A program made the translations under genes and the position numbers. The notes under the pieces are model-generated. The model was not told the DNA's origin. It did not search any database and saw only the letters and a list, made by a program, of their open reading frames with translations. A stretch of DNA of 61,789 bases from Gemmatimonadaceae bacterium (GTDB lineage: Bacteria; Gemmatimonadota; Gemmatimonadetes; Gemmatimonadales; Gemmatimonadaceae), in assembly GCA_025931335.1 (NCBI GenBank), contig JAICNG010000009.1, positions 1 to 61,789 of the forward strand, given 5' to 3'. Below, in pieces: positions 1 to 8,246 of the stretch (positions are counted from its first letter, which is position 1; every line of letters starts with the position of its first letter).

Positions 1-137
1 AGTGGGCAACCGCCGACCCTCCCGACGCCTTCGAGCGGCAGCGGAACTCACTGGCGTTCCGCGCGCAGGGCAACCGGAATCCCTTTGTCGACCGGCCGGA
101 GTTCGTGGCGGCGGTGGGAGATTGGCCTAACAACTAA
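1..137 (+). CDS. Endonuclease I family nuclease, C-terminal fragment (gene starts before the window)
   Basis: Only the last 44 codons are present, read from base 3 to the TAA at 135-137. The fragment contains W-A-T-A-D-P-P-D, then RQRN and QGNRNPFVDRPEF. This is the C-terminal signature of endonuclease I (EndA/NucM type) nucleases, where the QGNRNPF segment lies close to the active site. Members of this family are usually secreted and cut DNA and RNA without sequence preference. The gene converges on the TonB receptor operon, whose upstream members carry OB-fold-like and lamin-tail-like segments that are often seen in extracellular nucleases. The call rests on the short conserved tail alone, so any N-terminal domains are unknown. 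Confidence 0.75.
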   Translation, partial: WATADPPDAFERQRNSLAFRAQGNRNPFVDRPEFVAAVGDWPNN

Positions 138-246
138 GGGGATCGGAGGGATCAGAGGGATCGAGGGGATCGAGGGGAGGACGGCGCGGGCGGTTCCGCC
201 GGTGCCCCTCGATCCCCTCGATCCCCTCCATCCCTCTGATCCTCCC
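138..246. repeat. Word-repeat fold-back element, GATCGAGGG family (copy 1)
   Basis: The left arm at 138-177 repeats variants of GGATCGAGG and GGGATCAGA. The right arm at 205-246 is its near-perfect inverted copy, with a GC-rich loop at 178-204. It fills the whole space between two convergent genes and ends on the TonB receptor stop codon. It could act as a bidirectional terminator, although neither side has a T-run. The same words recur at 49936-50066 and, in short form, at 51529-51569. Confidence 0.85.
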
Positions 247-3200
247 TAGAAGGAGTACCTCAGCCCGACTTGCGCCGAGAACTGCAGCAGGAGGTTCGAT
301 CCCACCTGCGTGCGAGTGGCGAAGGTGGTGGGGACCGTGTATTGAACCTGTCCGCTGCCGGCGTCGTACTGCTGGGCGAAGAGGAGGTTGCGCCGTGCCT
401 GAAAGATGTGGACGTTGCGCCCCCACTTCCTGTTCAAGCCGTTGAGCACGTTGAACAGGTCGACGTGGATCTCCGCCGCCTGGTCGCCTGCCGTCGCGAA
501 GTGCTTGCGAATCGTCAGGTCGAGCTGGTTGAACCAGGGTTGACGGCAGGTGTTGCGAGGGATGATTTGTCCGACGTAATCGCCAACGCAGTCGAATTCG
601 CCAAGGATGTCTGCGTAACGCGCCCGTGAGACCGCGATCACGGAGTCCCGGTTGGTGACCGATGCAGGGACGAAGACCGGCAGCTCCTCCGGACGGAAAA
701 TGTAGGGCCGGTCGTTGAACAGCACCCCGTCGCCGTTGATGTCACCGCTGACTTCGGGTCCCCACGGCCTCCCGCTCCGAAGACTCCACTTCGGACTCAC
801 TCGGATGCCGTACGGGAGTCGGAAGGTGCCCGAGAAAACGACGGCGTGCTTGCGCTCGAAATCGCTTGGTCCCCAGCCGCCAGACTCGTCGCCGATGGCG
901 CCGATGATGTTCGGCCCCAACGCACCATATCGTGGATCGGTGAAGGCTTCGAACGCTGTGCAGCACGAGTAGCTCGAGTTGTCGTACGCCCACGTATAGG
1001 TGTACGACGCTCGCAGACTGCTCGAATCGGTGAGCCGGTGATCGACGTTGATCGTGCCGGACATGGACCGCGCGAGACCGTCGTTGTAGTTCACGTAGAC
1101 GTTGGCGAAATCCGTGTTGCGCAGCCGGTCGGTTCCCGCCCCCAAACTCGGGCTGAAGCGACTCGCCGGGACGAACACGCGCCGGCCCCCCTCTGCGGCA
1201 AGCTCGAATTGCGGATCGCGCAGGTTGACGTTGCGCACGGTGTACAGCTTGCTCGACTCGGAGAAGATGAAGTCGAGCGACGCGATCGTTCCTGGCCGAA
1301 TCTGGCGCTCGTATCCCACGTTCGCCTTGAGGGTCTCGGGCAACTCGAAGCCGTCGTTCCAGAAGGTGTATTCGGGCACGCCGGTCAGGCCGCCAGCACC
1401 GCCGCAGGTGAACGGGTTGTCGTCGCCGGTCGACGCCCAGGTGCGGTATGCCGCGGGCGAGGGCGGCACGTCCGGCGGCACCGGGTCCGCGGTGAGCGAG
1501 CCGCGGCAGTCGACCACGAGGAGCGGCGTGTCGGTGATGCTGACGTTGCTCCCCATGACGAACGGAACGCGTCCGTAGAAAAGCCCGGCACCGGCGCGGA
1601 TGATCTCGGTTCCATCGCCACGCACGTCGTACGTGAACGATGCGCGCGGCGAGATGTTGTTGTCATCGATCGGCGCGATGCCGGTCTCGATGCCGAAGGC
1701 ACGCTCAGCGTCCACCACGCGCCCCGGCCGATCGCCATAGCGTTGGACGTCGTACCGAACGCCGATGACACCGAGCAGCTTCGGCGTGATGCGCCACTCA
1801 TCCTGCCCGTACAGCGAGTACTCCTGCACGTCGAACGTGGCGTTCGGCGTCACCGAGTCGGCGCGGACATTCCGGCTGAACCGGGACGGCCGGAACGCCG
1901 CGAAGTCGCCGAGGGAGTTGAACTCGAACCCACCGGATCCGTTGAGCCAGAACACGTTCTCGATCGACGTGAACGTGTTGTTGGTGCCCAGCTTGAGTGA
2001 GTGATCACCAAAAGCGAGCGTGACGTTGTCGACGATCTGCAGTTTCGTTTCATCGAGGAAATTGCGGAACGAGATGAAGGCGCCACCGTATTCGACCGTC
2101 TCGTTGGGGTCCAGACGCACGCGCAACTCGGGCTTGAGGTTGTTCCCGATGCGCGGGCGCTCTTCGGTGGCGTACTGCACACGCAGGACGTTGAAGATGC
2201 GCGGCGTGATGACGCTCGTGAGCTCCCCCACGAGGGAGTTCGCGCGGTCCTTGAACGATTCCGCCTGCGAGATCCCGGCTGGAAACGCGAACCCCCCCGC
2301 CTCATCCAGGTTCTTGTGGTCGGAGAAGTTGTTGCGGATCGACAAGCGATGGCGATCATTCAGCGTCCAGTCGAGCCGGCCGAAGAGCGTCAGGACATCG
2401 TTCGATATTTCCCACTCCCCGTACTGCGACCGCGCGCCAGCCACTCCGTATTGCGCTTCAAGCACGTTGAAGAACCGCTCCAGGCTGTCGGCGGTCGCCG
2501 CATCCGCCGGTTCCCCAGTTCCTCGCAGAAACTCGGGCGTGATGGAGCGGAAGGGTTCCCGCCGCCGCTGTCCATCCACCGAGACCAGATAATGGAGCTG
2601 ATCGCGAATCACTGGGCCCGACACTCTGGCAGCATACTGCTGCGCCGAGAAGTTATTCGGTGGGTTGCCGTCGAAATCGGAACGCGTCAGGGATTTCCCA
2701 CGGTGGTTGCCGTAGACAGAGGCCCGAAAATCGTTGGTCCCGCCCTGCGTGACGATGTTGATGACGCCGCCGGAGTAGTTGCCAAACTCGACGTCGAATC
2801 CGTTGGTGATGATCTGGAACTCGCGAATCGACTCGAGCGAGAACGCGAACGGGATGCGGCTGCCCCCCCGGTTTTCCCCGAAGAAGGCGTTATTCGCATC
2901 GACGCCATCGATCTGGACGCTCGTCTGCGACGGGCGCAGTCCCGCGATCGAGAATTGCCCACCGGTCGTCTCTTCGGGCACGGGGCTTACGAGGCCCGAC
3001 AGCGCAATGAAGTCGGTGAAATCCCGCCCTAACGAGGGCAGCTGGGCAATCTCTTCCTGGGAAACTGTCTGCTTCACGCCGGCGTCAGCGACGTCAATCG
3101 AGCGTCCGCTGGCCGTCACCTCGACGCCGGTGAGCTGCACCGCGGCCGTGCGCAGGGTGAAGTTCGCCGGCGCCGTGCTGCCGACGGTGACGCGAACACC

Positions 3201-3494
3201 CGGTACCTCAGCCGGCTGCTGGCCGATGCGGCGCGCCGCCACGCGGTACGTGCCCGGCGGCAGGAAGCGAACGACGTAGACGCCGTCATCGCCGGTCTGG
3301 GTGCCGCGCTGGAACCCCGTTTCCTCGTTGGTGGCGAGGACCGTCGCGGCGGGGAGCGGATTGCCCGCCTCGTCCACGACACGCCCGCGAATGTTGCCTG
3401 TCGTCGTCGACGCCTGCGCGCCAGCCGAAGAAGCGAGAACGACGAGAAGCCCGAGGGCCATCGCCGCACCCCGCGTGAGAGTCGTCACGGACAT
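246..3494 (-). CDS. TonB-dependent outer-membrane receptor with carboxypeptidase-like N-terminal domain
   Basis: Likely a 1082-residue outer-membrane receptor that imports a large or scarce nutrient using TonB energy. A signal peptide (MSVTTLTRG... ending ASSAGAQA) is followed at about residues 30-120 by a carboxypeptidase-regulatory-like beta-sandwich (GRVVDEAGNPLPAATV, with FLPPGTYRV). Next come a plug domain (SVQIDGVDAN; GGVINIVTQGG) and a long beta-barrel ending in phenylalanine (VGLRYSF), the usual outer-membrane signature. The ATG at 3494 is chosen because GGAGGT lies just upstream; the frame is open further upstream but runs into the neighbouring gene. It overlaps the upstream lipoprotein gene by 10 bp, so it is probably the last gene of a three-gene operon. 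The ligand is unknown; the nuclease-like neighbours suggest nucleic-acid breakdown products. Confidence 0.9.
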   Translation of the reverse strand: MSVTTLTRGAAMALGLLVVLASSAGAQASTTTGNIRGRVVDEAGNPLPAATVLATNEETGFQRGTQTGDDGVYVVRFLPPGTYRVAARRIGQQPAEVPGVRVTVGSTAPANFTLRTAAVQLTGVEVTASGRSIDVADAGVKQTVSQEEIAQLPSLGRDFTDFIALSGLVSPVPEETTGGQFSIAGLRPSQTSVQIDGVDANNAFFGENRGGSRIPFAFSLESIREFQIITNGFDVEFGNYSGGVINIVTQGGTNDFRASVYGNHRGKSLTRSDFDGNPPNNFSAQQYAARVSGPVIRDQLHYLVSVDGQRRREPFRSITPEFLRGTGEPADAATADSLERFFNVLEAQYGVAGARSQYGEWEISNDVLTLFGRLDWTLNDRHRLSIRNNFSDHKNLDEAGGFAFPAGISQAESFKDRANSLVGELTSVITPRIFNVLRVQYATEERPRIGNNLKPELRVRLDPNETVEYGGAFISFRNFLDETKLQIVDNVTLAFGDHSLKLGTNNTFTSIENVFWLNGSGGFEFNSLGDFAAFRPSRFSRNVRADSVTPNATFDVQEYSLYGQDEWRITPKLLGVIGVRYDVQRYGDRPGRVVDAERAFGIETGIAPIDDNNISPRASFTYDVRGDGTEIIRAGAGLFYGRVPFVMGSNVSITDTPLLVVDCRGSLTADPVPPDVPPSPAAYRTWASTGDDNPFTCGGAGGLTGVPEYTFWNDGFELPETLKANVGYERQIRPGTIASLDFIFSESSKLYTVRNVNLRDPQFELAAEGGRRVFVPASRFSPSLGAGTDRLRNTDFANVYVNYNDGLARSMSGTINVDHRLTDSSSLRASYTYTWAYDNSSYSCCTAFEAFTDPRYGALGPNIIGAIGDESGGWGPSDFERKHAVVFSGTFRLPYGIRVSPKWSLRSGRPWGPEVSGDINGDGVLFNDRPYIFRPEELPVFVPASVTNRDSVIAVSRARYADILGEFDCVGDYVGQIIPRNTCRQPWFNQLDLTIRKHFATAGDQAAEIHVDLFNVLNGLNRKWGRNVHIFQARRNLLFAQQYDAGSGQVQYTVPTTFATRTQVGSNLLLQFSAQVGLRYSF

Positions 3495-4486
3495 GTGACC
3501 TCCGTGACGTCGGTGGGAATCCGCGGCTTGAGCTGGGGCGCGCCGTTGAAGAATCCGAGGACGCCGATGATGTCGTAGCACGAGGCCTGATTGAAGCGAG
3601 TCGTGGGAATGGCGTTGATCACGTTGCCATCGAGGCGGACCTCGATTGCGCCGGAGCCGTCATCGGCGACCGCGTTTCGTCCGCCGCCACTCGTGAACGC
3701 ACCGACATGAACGTCGCGGATGACGAGCAGGCGACCGACGTCGGGTGTCTTCGCGCCGCCCGCCGCGACCGCCGCCGCGATCGCGCCGGTGGTTCGCTCG
3801 GCCGCGGCGGGGACGGTCGCGGATCCGCGGTTCGGCGCGACGATCGGACTGTTGATCTGAAGCTCTCCGTTGAACTGCGCGAGGACGCCGCTGATCTCGA
3901 CGCTGTCACCCAGGACGAGGGCGGCCGCACCCGGAATGCCGAACGCGAGAATGCCGCCGGTGGGATCCTGGATGTAGACGTTGTCGCTGCGGTACGTGCC
4001 CTGCGCGGCCGTCACGATTCCCGCGACCGTCACCGGCGCGTTGAGCGTATCGGCCTCGGCGATGTTGATGCGGACGACGCAGCCGCGCTTGGCGGCCGCG
4101 GAGATGAAGGCCGTCTCGTCGCGATAGACCGACGCCCGCACCGGGTTGACGCAGAACACCAGCGTGCCCGTCACGTCGGGATCCCGCACGAGGAAGACGT
4201 CGTGCGTGCCCGGCGGTACCGCGCCGAACTCGAATGCGCCATTCGCGTCGGTCGTGGTTTCGTCGATCACCACCGCGGACCCGCGCTCCCGAACCTCGAC
4301 CTCGACGTTGCGAAGCAGGGTGTCGCCTCCTAACGGCGTGAACTGCCCGTTGTTGTCGGCGTCGAAGAAGAGGCGGCCCGTGAGGCGACCAGATCCCTCG
4401 ACATCGAACGGCGGCGCCGGGTCCTCCGCGCACGCCCCCAGGAACAGTCCCAGCACGAGCGACGGGAAGAAATGAAACGCTCTCAT
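3485..4486 (-). CDS. Lipoprotein with SdrD-B/carboxypeptidase-like domain and OB-fold-like domain
   Basis: A 333-residue predicted lipoprotein with lipobox LGAC at about residues 16-19. The first part resembles a Cna-B/SdrD-type beta-sandwich (GRLFFDADNNGQFTPLGGD; AVPPGTHDVFLV). The second part, about residues 150-330, contains VTVAGIVTAAQGTYRSDNVY, IQDPTGGILAF and GDSVEISGVLAQFNGELQI. That pattern is seen in bacterial OB-fold (DUF5689/BOF-like) modules attached to extracellular nucleases. No catalytic motif is visible, so a binding role at the outer membrane is more likely than an enzymatic one. It shares ATGA with the gene upstream and overlaps the TonB receptor downstream. A paralogous OB-like segment is present in the upstream gene. 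Confidence 0.65.
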   Translation of the reverse strand: MRAFHFFPSLVLGLFLGACAEDPAPPFDVEGSGRLTGRLFFDADNNGQFTPLGGDTLLRNVEVEVRERGSAVVIDETTTDANGAFEFGAVPPGTHDVFLVRDPDVTGTLVFCVNPVRASVYRDETAFISAAAKRGCVVRINIAEADTLNAPVTVAGIVTAAQGTYRSDNVYIQDPTGGILAFGIPGAAALVLGDSVEISGVLAQFNGELQINSPIVAPNRGSATVPAAAERTTGAIAAAVAAGGAKTPDVGRLLVIRDVHVGAFTSGGGRNAVADDGSGAIEVRLDGNVINAIPTTRFNQASCYDIIGVLGFFNGAPQLKPRIPTDVTEVTCP

Positions 4487-6369
4487 CGTTGCTTCAGCCT
4501 CAGGGGCGCGAGGTTATCGCCACCGCGCACGAGCGGAGATGGCTGTGTCGGAGTGATGTAGTTGTCGTTCTGGCTGCCGGGCGTTCCGCGATCGGGGGTG
4601 GCTCCGGGCCCGAACGTCGACGTTTGTGCCTGCCAATTGCCGCCGGCGACGTCGAGATTCTCCGCCGACGGATCGAGGACTCCCCAGGCGGTCCCGCTGC
4701 CCGAATGGGCCGACGCGTAGTTGACGGAATCGACCACCGCGCCAGTTGGATCCTTCAGCACGATCCGATCGCCTGCCTGCGCCAGCGCAAGCCGCTGATA
4801 GACGAAGTCTTCATCCAGCCCACCGTTGAGCACGGGGTCTCCGTTGATCGCGAGCAGCACGTACCCGCCGGCGGGAATCACGAGCGAGACGTCGATCGTG
4901 TCGGTCGCGGCGTTGTCCTGAATCGTCCAGTTCTGGAGATTCGCGTCGGCCGTCCCCCAGTTGTGTAGCTCGATGTATTCGCCGTTGGCGTCCGAGGCGA
5001 CCGCCGGGTTCGCCATGAACTCGTTGATGATCACTCGCGCCACGGGCGTGTCGGCCCGTGCAACGTCGGTCGCGAACCGCGGCTTCACCTGCGCCGTGCC
5101 GTTGAACTGCGTAAGGATTCCAGTGACGTTGTACCGCTCACCGATGGTGAAGCTGGCCCGCGTGAGACCGGTCGCCAGGCCGTTGACGCGAACCACGAGC
5201 GTGTCGCCCACGTCGGAGAGCATCGTCACGTTGAACGCGTTGCTCGTGCCGCCGCCAACGGCCGCAACCGTGAGTCGCGACACGACGATGAGCTCGCCCT
5301 CGTCGGTGAGCGCCCGCGCCTCGGGAACCGTGTTCGGCTTCGGCGCCACCGTTGCGCCGCCGGTTCGCACGCGAATCGTCGGCACCGCGGCCGTACGACC
5401 GATCTGCTTCTGACCGCTGAAGAGCGTGATGGGGCCCACGGCTTCGATGCGCACGCCGAGCCGATAGATCGCTGAGTCCGCGGTCGGCACCGGGAAAACG
5501 GCGATTCCACCGGTGGAGTCCTGAACCCAGATCTCGGAGTTCGCGCCCGGATTCGCGCCGTTGAAGACACCCGCGGGAACGGTGATGTCGCCGATGACCG
5601 CGACCGTCGTGTCAGCGGGCGTCGCCCGTGCCTCGGCGATCGTGACGAAGATCGAGCCAGTGTAGAGCACGTTCTGCGTGGCGGTGGCGGCCCCGACGAC
5701 GGTGATCTGGCGCGTCGAGCCGCTCGCGCCGTAGTTGATCGCGCCTAACCGCTCGAACTCGAGGTAGTAATCCCCCGGCGCGACGAGACCGAATCGATAC
5801 GCGCCCAGCGAGTCGGTGCGCACCGAATCGAGCTTGGCGCCGATGGCGCCGGTGTCGGCGCGGAGGAACACCCACAGACCGGGCCCCGGGACGTCGGTTC
5901 CCTGCTCGAAGGTCTCATTGCCGTTCTCGTCGCGGAACACGCGCCCGGTTACAACACCCGGGAACATCGTGTAGCGGAAATCGATCGAGACGGGGCGACC
6001 GCGAAAATCGATCACCGCCGACGGCGCGGGATTCGATGTGAGCGTCGCACCGGGAGGTGCCTGTCCCGCCGGCTCCACGCGATAGCTGCCCGGCTCGAGA
6101 TCGCTGAAAGTGACGCGACCATCGGCGCCCGTGGGCGCGCTCGCGACTTCCACGCCGCCATCGAACAACGCGATCTCGAAGCTCGAGATCGGCGTGTCGC
6201 CCGCGGTCAGCGAGCCGGATGCATCGTTGTCGATGTACGCCGCGACCGTGAGGTCGCCAGCGCGGCCTTCGGGGGCGGCCGCCTCTTCACAAGCAGCGAG
6301 GGCGAGAAGAAGAGCAACTGCGAGGTACGAACCGCGGGTGAAGAGCTGCGGGGAGGAAAGAATCGCCAT
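4483..6369 (-). CDS. Lipoprotein with SdrD-B, OB-fold-like and lamin-tail-like domains
   Basis: A 628-residue predicted lipoprotein (lipobox ALAAC near residue 28) and the first gene of the operon. Two prealbumin/SdrD-B-like modules fill about residues 35-230 (FSDLEPGSYRVEPAG; GRVFRDENGNETFEQGTDV). An OB-fold-like region follows at about 240-430 (IWVQDSTGGIAVFPV; YNVTGILTQFNGTAQVKPRF). A lamin-tail-domain-like segment comes last, at about 445-570 (INEFMANPAVASDANGEYIE, then LHNWGTADANLQNWTIQDNA). Lamin-tail domains in bacteria are common on extracellular nucleases and phosphatases and are thought to aid attachment or ligand binding. No nuclease active site is seen in this chain. The partial endonuclease at the window start could be the enzymatic partner, which is an inference from position. 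Confidence 0.7.
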   Translation of the reverse strand: MAILSSPQLFTRGSYLAVALLLALAACEEAAAPEGRAGDLTVAAYIDNDASGSLTAGDTPISSFEIALFDGGVEVASAPTGADGRVTFSDLEPGSYRVEPAGQAPPGATLTSNPAPSAVIDFRGRPVSIDFRYTMFPGVVTGRVFRDENGNETFEQGTDVPGPGLWVFLRADTGAIGAKLDSVRTDSLGAYRFGLVAPGDYYLEFERLGAINYGASGSTRQITVVGAATATQNVLYTGSIFVTIAEARATPADTTVAVIGDITVPAGVFNGANPGANSEIWVQDSTGGIAVFPVPTADSAIYRLGVRIEAVGPITLFSGQKQIGRTAAVPTIRVRTGGATVAPKPNTVPEARALTDEGELIVVSRLTVAAVGGGTSNAFNVTMLSDVGDTLVVRVNGLATGLTRASFTIGERYNVTGILTQFNGTAQVKPRFATDVARADTPVARVIINEFMANPAVASDANGEYIELHNWGTADANLQNWTIQDNAATDTIDVSLVIPAGGYVLLAINGDPVLNGGLDEDFVYQRLALAQAGDRIVLKDPTGAVVDSVNYASAHSGSGTAWGVLDPSAENLDVAGGNWQAQTSTFGPGATPDRGTPGSQNDNYITPTQPSPLVRGGDNLAPLRLKQR

Positions 6370-6395
6370 GCGTCGGGGATGGGGAGCCTGAAGAT

Positions 6396-6534
6396 GCGCG
6401 GGCCATGGGCCGGGGGCCAGGGGCCGCGCGTGTGAGGCGAACGGCGGCGCGTTCGCGCCGCCGTTCGCCCATCAAATGACTTTCCGCCTGCCCTGCCCCT
6501 AACCCCGCCCCGTGGCCCCTGGCCCTTGGCCCCC
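6396..6534. repeat. Word-repeat fold-back element, GGCCAGGG family, with nested hairpin
   Basis: The left arm at 6396-6430 repeats GGGCCA/GGGGCC words. The right arm at about 6503-6534 is the inverted version (GTGGCCCCTGGCCCTTGG). Between them lies a perfect hairpin at 6436-6469 with a stem of 14-15 bp. The right arm also encodes the last residues of the downstream permease (GGQGPGATGRG), so the element reaches into coding sequence. A single arm of the same family lies upstream of that permease near 7893-7915. Confidence 0.8.
6436..6469. terminator. Strong perfect hairpin, possible terminator
   Basis: GGCGAACGGCGGCG pairs perfectly with CGCCGCCGTTCGCC around a six-base turn. It lies 30 bp past the stop codon of the minus-strand permease and upstream of the lipoprotein operon. 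There is no T-run on either side, so a factor-independent terminator is not proven. Confidence 0.5.
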
Positions 6535-7863
6535 GACCCGCCGTCCTACGGACAGATAGTAGACCGGCACTCCCACCAGGATGACTCCCAGCACCGCCAG
6601 CGTGGGCCACCGGCTCGTCGGATCCGCGATCGCGTTGACGAGAATGAAGATCGTCGCCAGCACGAAGAGGAGCGGGACAATCGGATACAGCGGCGCGCGG
6701 AACGGGGGATCGTAGTCGGCGCGCTTGCGCAGCGTGAACACCGCCGCCACCGCCAGCGCATAAAACGGCACGATGGCGGTCACGAAGGTGTCGGCGAGCT
6801 GCTCGAAGGTGCGGAAGAGCACGAAGATGACGCCGAGGGCGGCGGTCATGGCGATCGCGACGTAGGGCGTCTCGTAGCGCGGATGCACCGCCGCCACCTT
6901 GCGGAAGAACAGCCCATCGTCCGCCATCGCGAAGAAGATGCGCGGGGAGGTGAGCAGCGTGCCATTCAACGTTCCAAAGGTCGACAGCATGACGACGACG
7001 CCGACGAAGACGACGCCAGCCGTTCCGATGAGCTGCATGGCGACGTCGGCGGCGATCCGCGGCGACTGCCGCAACTGCTCGACCGGGAAGATCGCGAGGT
7101 ACGCGACGTTCGCGAGCAGGTAAATGACGATCACCGAGGTCACGCCGAGGATGAGCGCGCGCGGCACGTTGCGTCGAGGGTCCTTCACCTCACCGGCGAC
7201 GAAGCTCAGATCGGCCCAGCCGTCGAACGCCCACAGCACGGCCACGAGCGCCAGCCCGAACGCGGAGATCGTGAAGCTCCCCGGCGGAGTCGCGGGGGTG
7301 AAGTGACTCGCCCCCTCCGGGAACCCCACCGCGAGCGCGAACAGCACGATGAAGAGCAGCCCGCCGTACTTCGCGATCGTGGTGAGGTTCTGCACCAACG
7401 CCCCCCAACGTACGCCGACGTAGTTGAAGCCCGCGGTGACGATGATCGCCCCCGCCGCGACGTAGTGCACGTAATCATCGTACGGCGCCACACTCGGCTC
7501 GCGGCCGATGGCGCGGAAGAAGTACTCGGCGAACGTCGTGGAGATCGCACCTAACGACGCAGCGCGGATGAGCACCAGCTCCGCCCAGCCGAACAGAAAG
7601 GCCGGCAGTCGTCCCCAGCCCTCCCGAATGAAGACGAACAGTCCGCCGGTGCGCGGATACGCGCCGGCGATCTCGGCCAGTGTCAGCGCCCCGCACAAGG
7701 CGAGGAGCCCGCCGGCCACCCACACCGAGAGAAGCGGGAGCGGGCCGGGCAGCCGATCGGCGATCACCGCCGGCGAGCGGAAGATGCCCGACCCAATGGT
7801 CGAGCCGACGAGCACCGCGATCGCGCTGAAGAGGCCGAGCCGGCGGGGAAGTTCGTTGGACAT
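6499..7863 (-). CDS. APC superfamily amino-acid permease
   Basis: A 454-residue integral membrane transporter with about 12 predicted helices, probably an inner-membrane amino-acid/proton symporter or exchanger. The N-terminal helix has the family signature (VGSTIGSGIFRSP, residues about 17-29), with WVAGGLLALCGALTLAEIAG in the second helix. Later features are AFDGWADLSFVAGEVKDPRR, an AYLAIFP segment and a charged cytoplasmic loop before LRKRADYDPPFRAP. The start at 7863 (MSNELPRRLGL) is preferred to a more upstream frame because it begins just before the first helix, although no clear Shine-Dalgarno site is visible. The last dozen residues are glycine-rich and encoded by a repeat arm. The substrate cannot be told from sequence; LAT/YfnA-type members fit best. 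Confidence 0.85.
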   Translation of the reverse strand: MSNELPRRLGLFSAIAVLVGSTIGSGIFRSPAVIADRLPGPLPLLSVWVAGGLLALCGALTLAEIAGAYPRTGGLFVFIREGWGRLPAFLFGWAELVLIRAASLGAISTTFAEYFFRAIGREPSVAPYDDYVHYVAAGAIIVTAGFNYVGVRWGALVQNLTTIAKYGGLLFIVLFALAVGFPEGASHFTPATPPGSFTISAFGLALVAVLWAFDGWADLSFVAGEVKDPRRNVPRALILGVTSVIVIYLLANVAYLAIFPVEQLRQSPRIAADVAMQLIGTAGVVFVGVVVMLSTFGTLNGTLLTSPRIFFAMADDGLFFRKVAAVHPRYETPYVAIAMTAALGVIFVLFRTFEQLADTFVTAIVPFYALAVAAVFTLRKRADYDPPFRAPLYPIVPLLFVLATIFILVNAIADPTSRWPTLAVLGVILVGVPVYYLSVGRRVGGQGPGATGRG

Positions 7864-7969
7864 GGGGGCTGATAGTAGTGAGAAACAGGGTCGGGGGTCC
7901 AGGGCCAAGGGCCCTCCTGAGGGACGATCATCCCCACGCAGGGGCTGCGAGTCGCGTTAGATTACCGCC

Positions 7970-8239
7970 GTGCTTTCCACCGTCCTTCTCGTCGCTTGCG
8001 TCGCATGCATCATCGTGGCGCAGGTCTTCATCCTCCGCTCGGCTCTCGGCACCGCCGTCGTCGATCACGACGACGCCCGTGTACCGCGTCCGCGCCGCAG
8101 CGCTGAGATCGCGTGGGCCGTCCTTCCAGCGATCGCGCTGATGCTCGTGTTGTGGGCGACGTGGCAGGAAAGCCGCGCGACGATGGAGCCGCCGGCGCCG
8201 ATGCCCGGGCACGCCGGCCACGGGGCGCACGCGTCATGA
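7970..8239 (+). CDS. Small two-helix membrane protein resembling the N-terminal hairpin of cytochrome oxidase subunit II
   Basis: An 89-residue protein with two predicted membrane helices (about 2-24 and 44-66), starting at GTG 7970. The second helix reads EIAWAVLPAIALMLVLWATW, which resembles the helix of cytochrome c oxidase subunit II just before its copper domain. The cupredoxin domain and its CuA ligands are absent. The tail is rich in Pro, His and Met (PPAPMPGHAGHGAHAS), so metal binding is possible. It sits directly before the heme A synthase gene, which supports a role in terminal oxidase assembly. Function is inferred; it may simply be an unknown membrane protein. Confidence 0.6.
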   Translation: MLSTVLLVACVACIIVAQVFILRSALGTAVVDHDDARVPRPRRSAEIAWAVLPAIALMLVLWATWQESRATMEPPAPMPGHAGHGAHAS

Positions 8240-8246
8240 GGTGCCG

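Noticed and set aside
138-246. REP/BIME-type element mobilised by a RAYT transposase
   Set aside because: The arms are runs of a short word and differ completely between sites; no RAYT gene is in the window.
6526-7554. A 342-codon plus-strand frame opposite the APC permease
   Set aside because: Its composition is almost all charged residues (Arg, His, Asp, Glu), typical of the complement of a hydrophobic membrane-protein gene.
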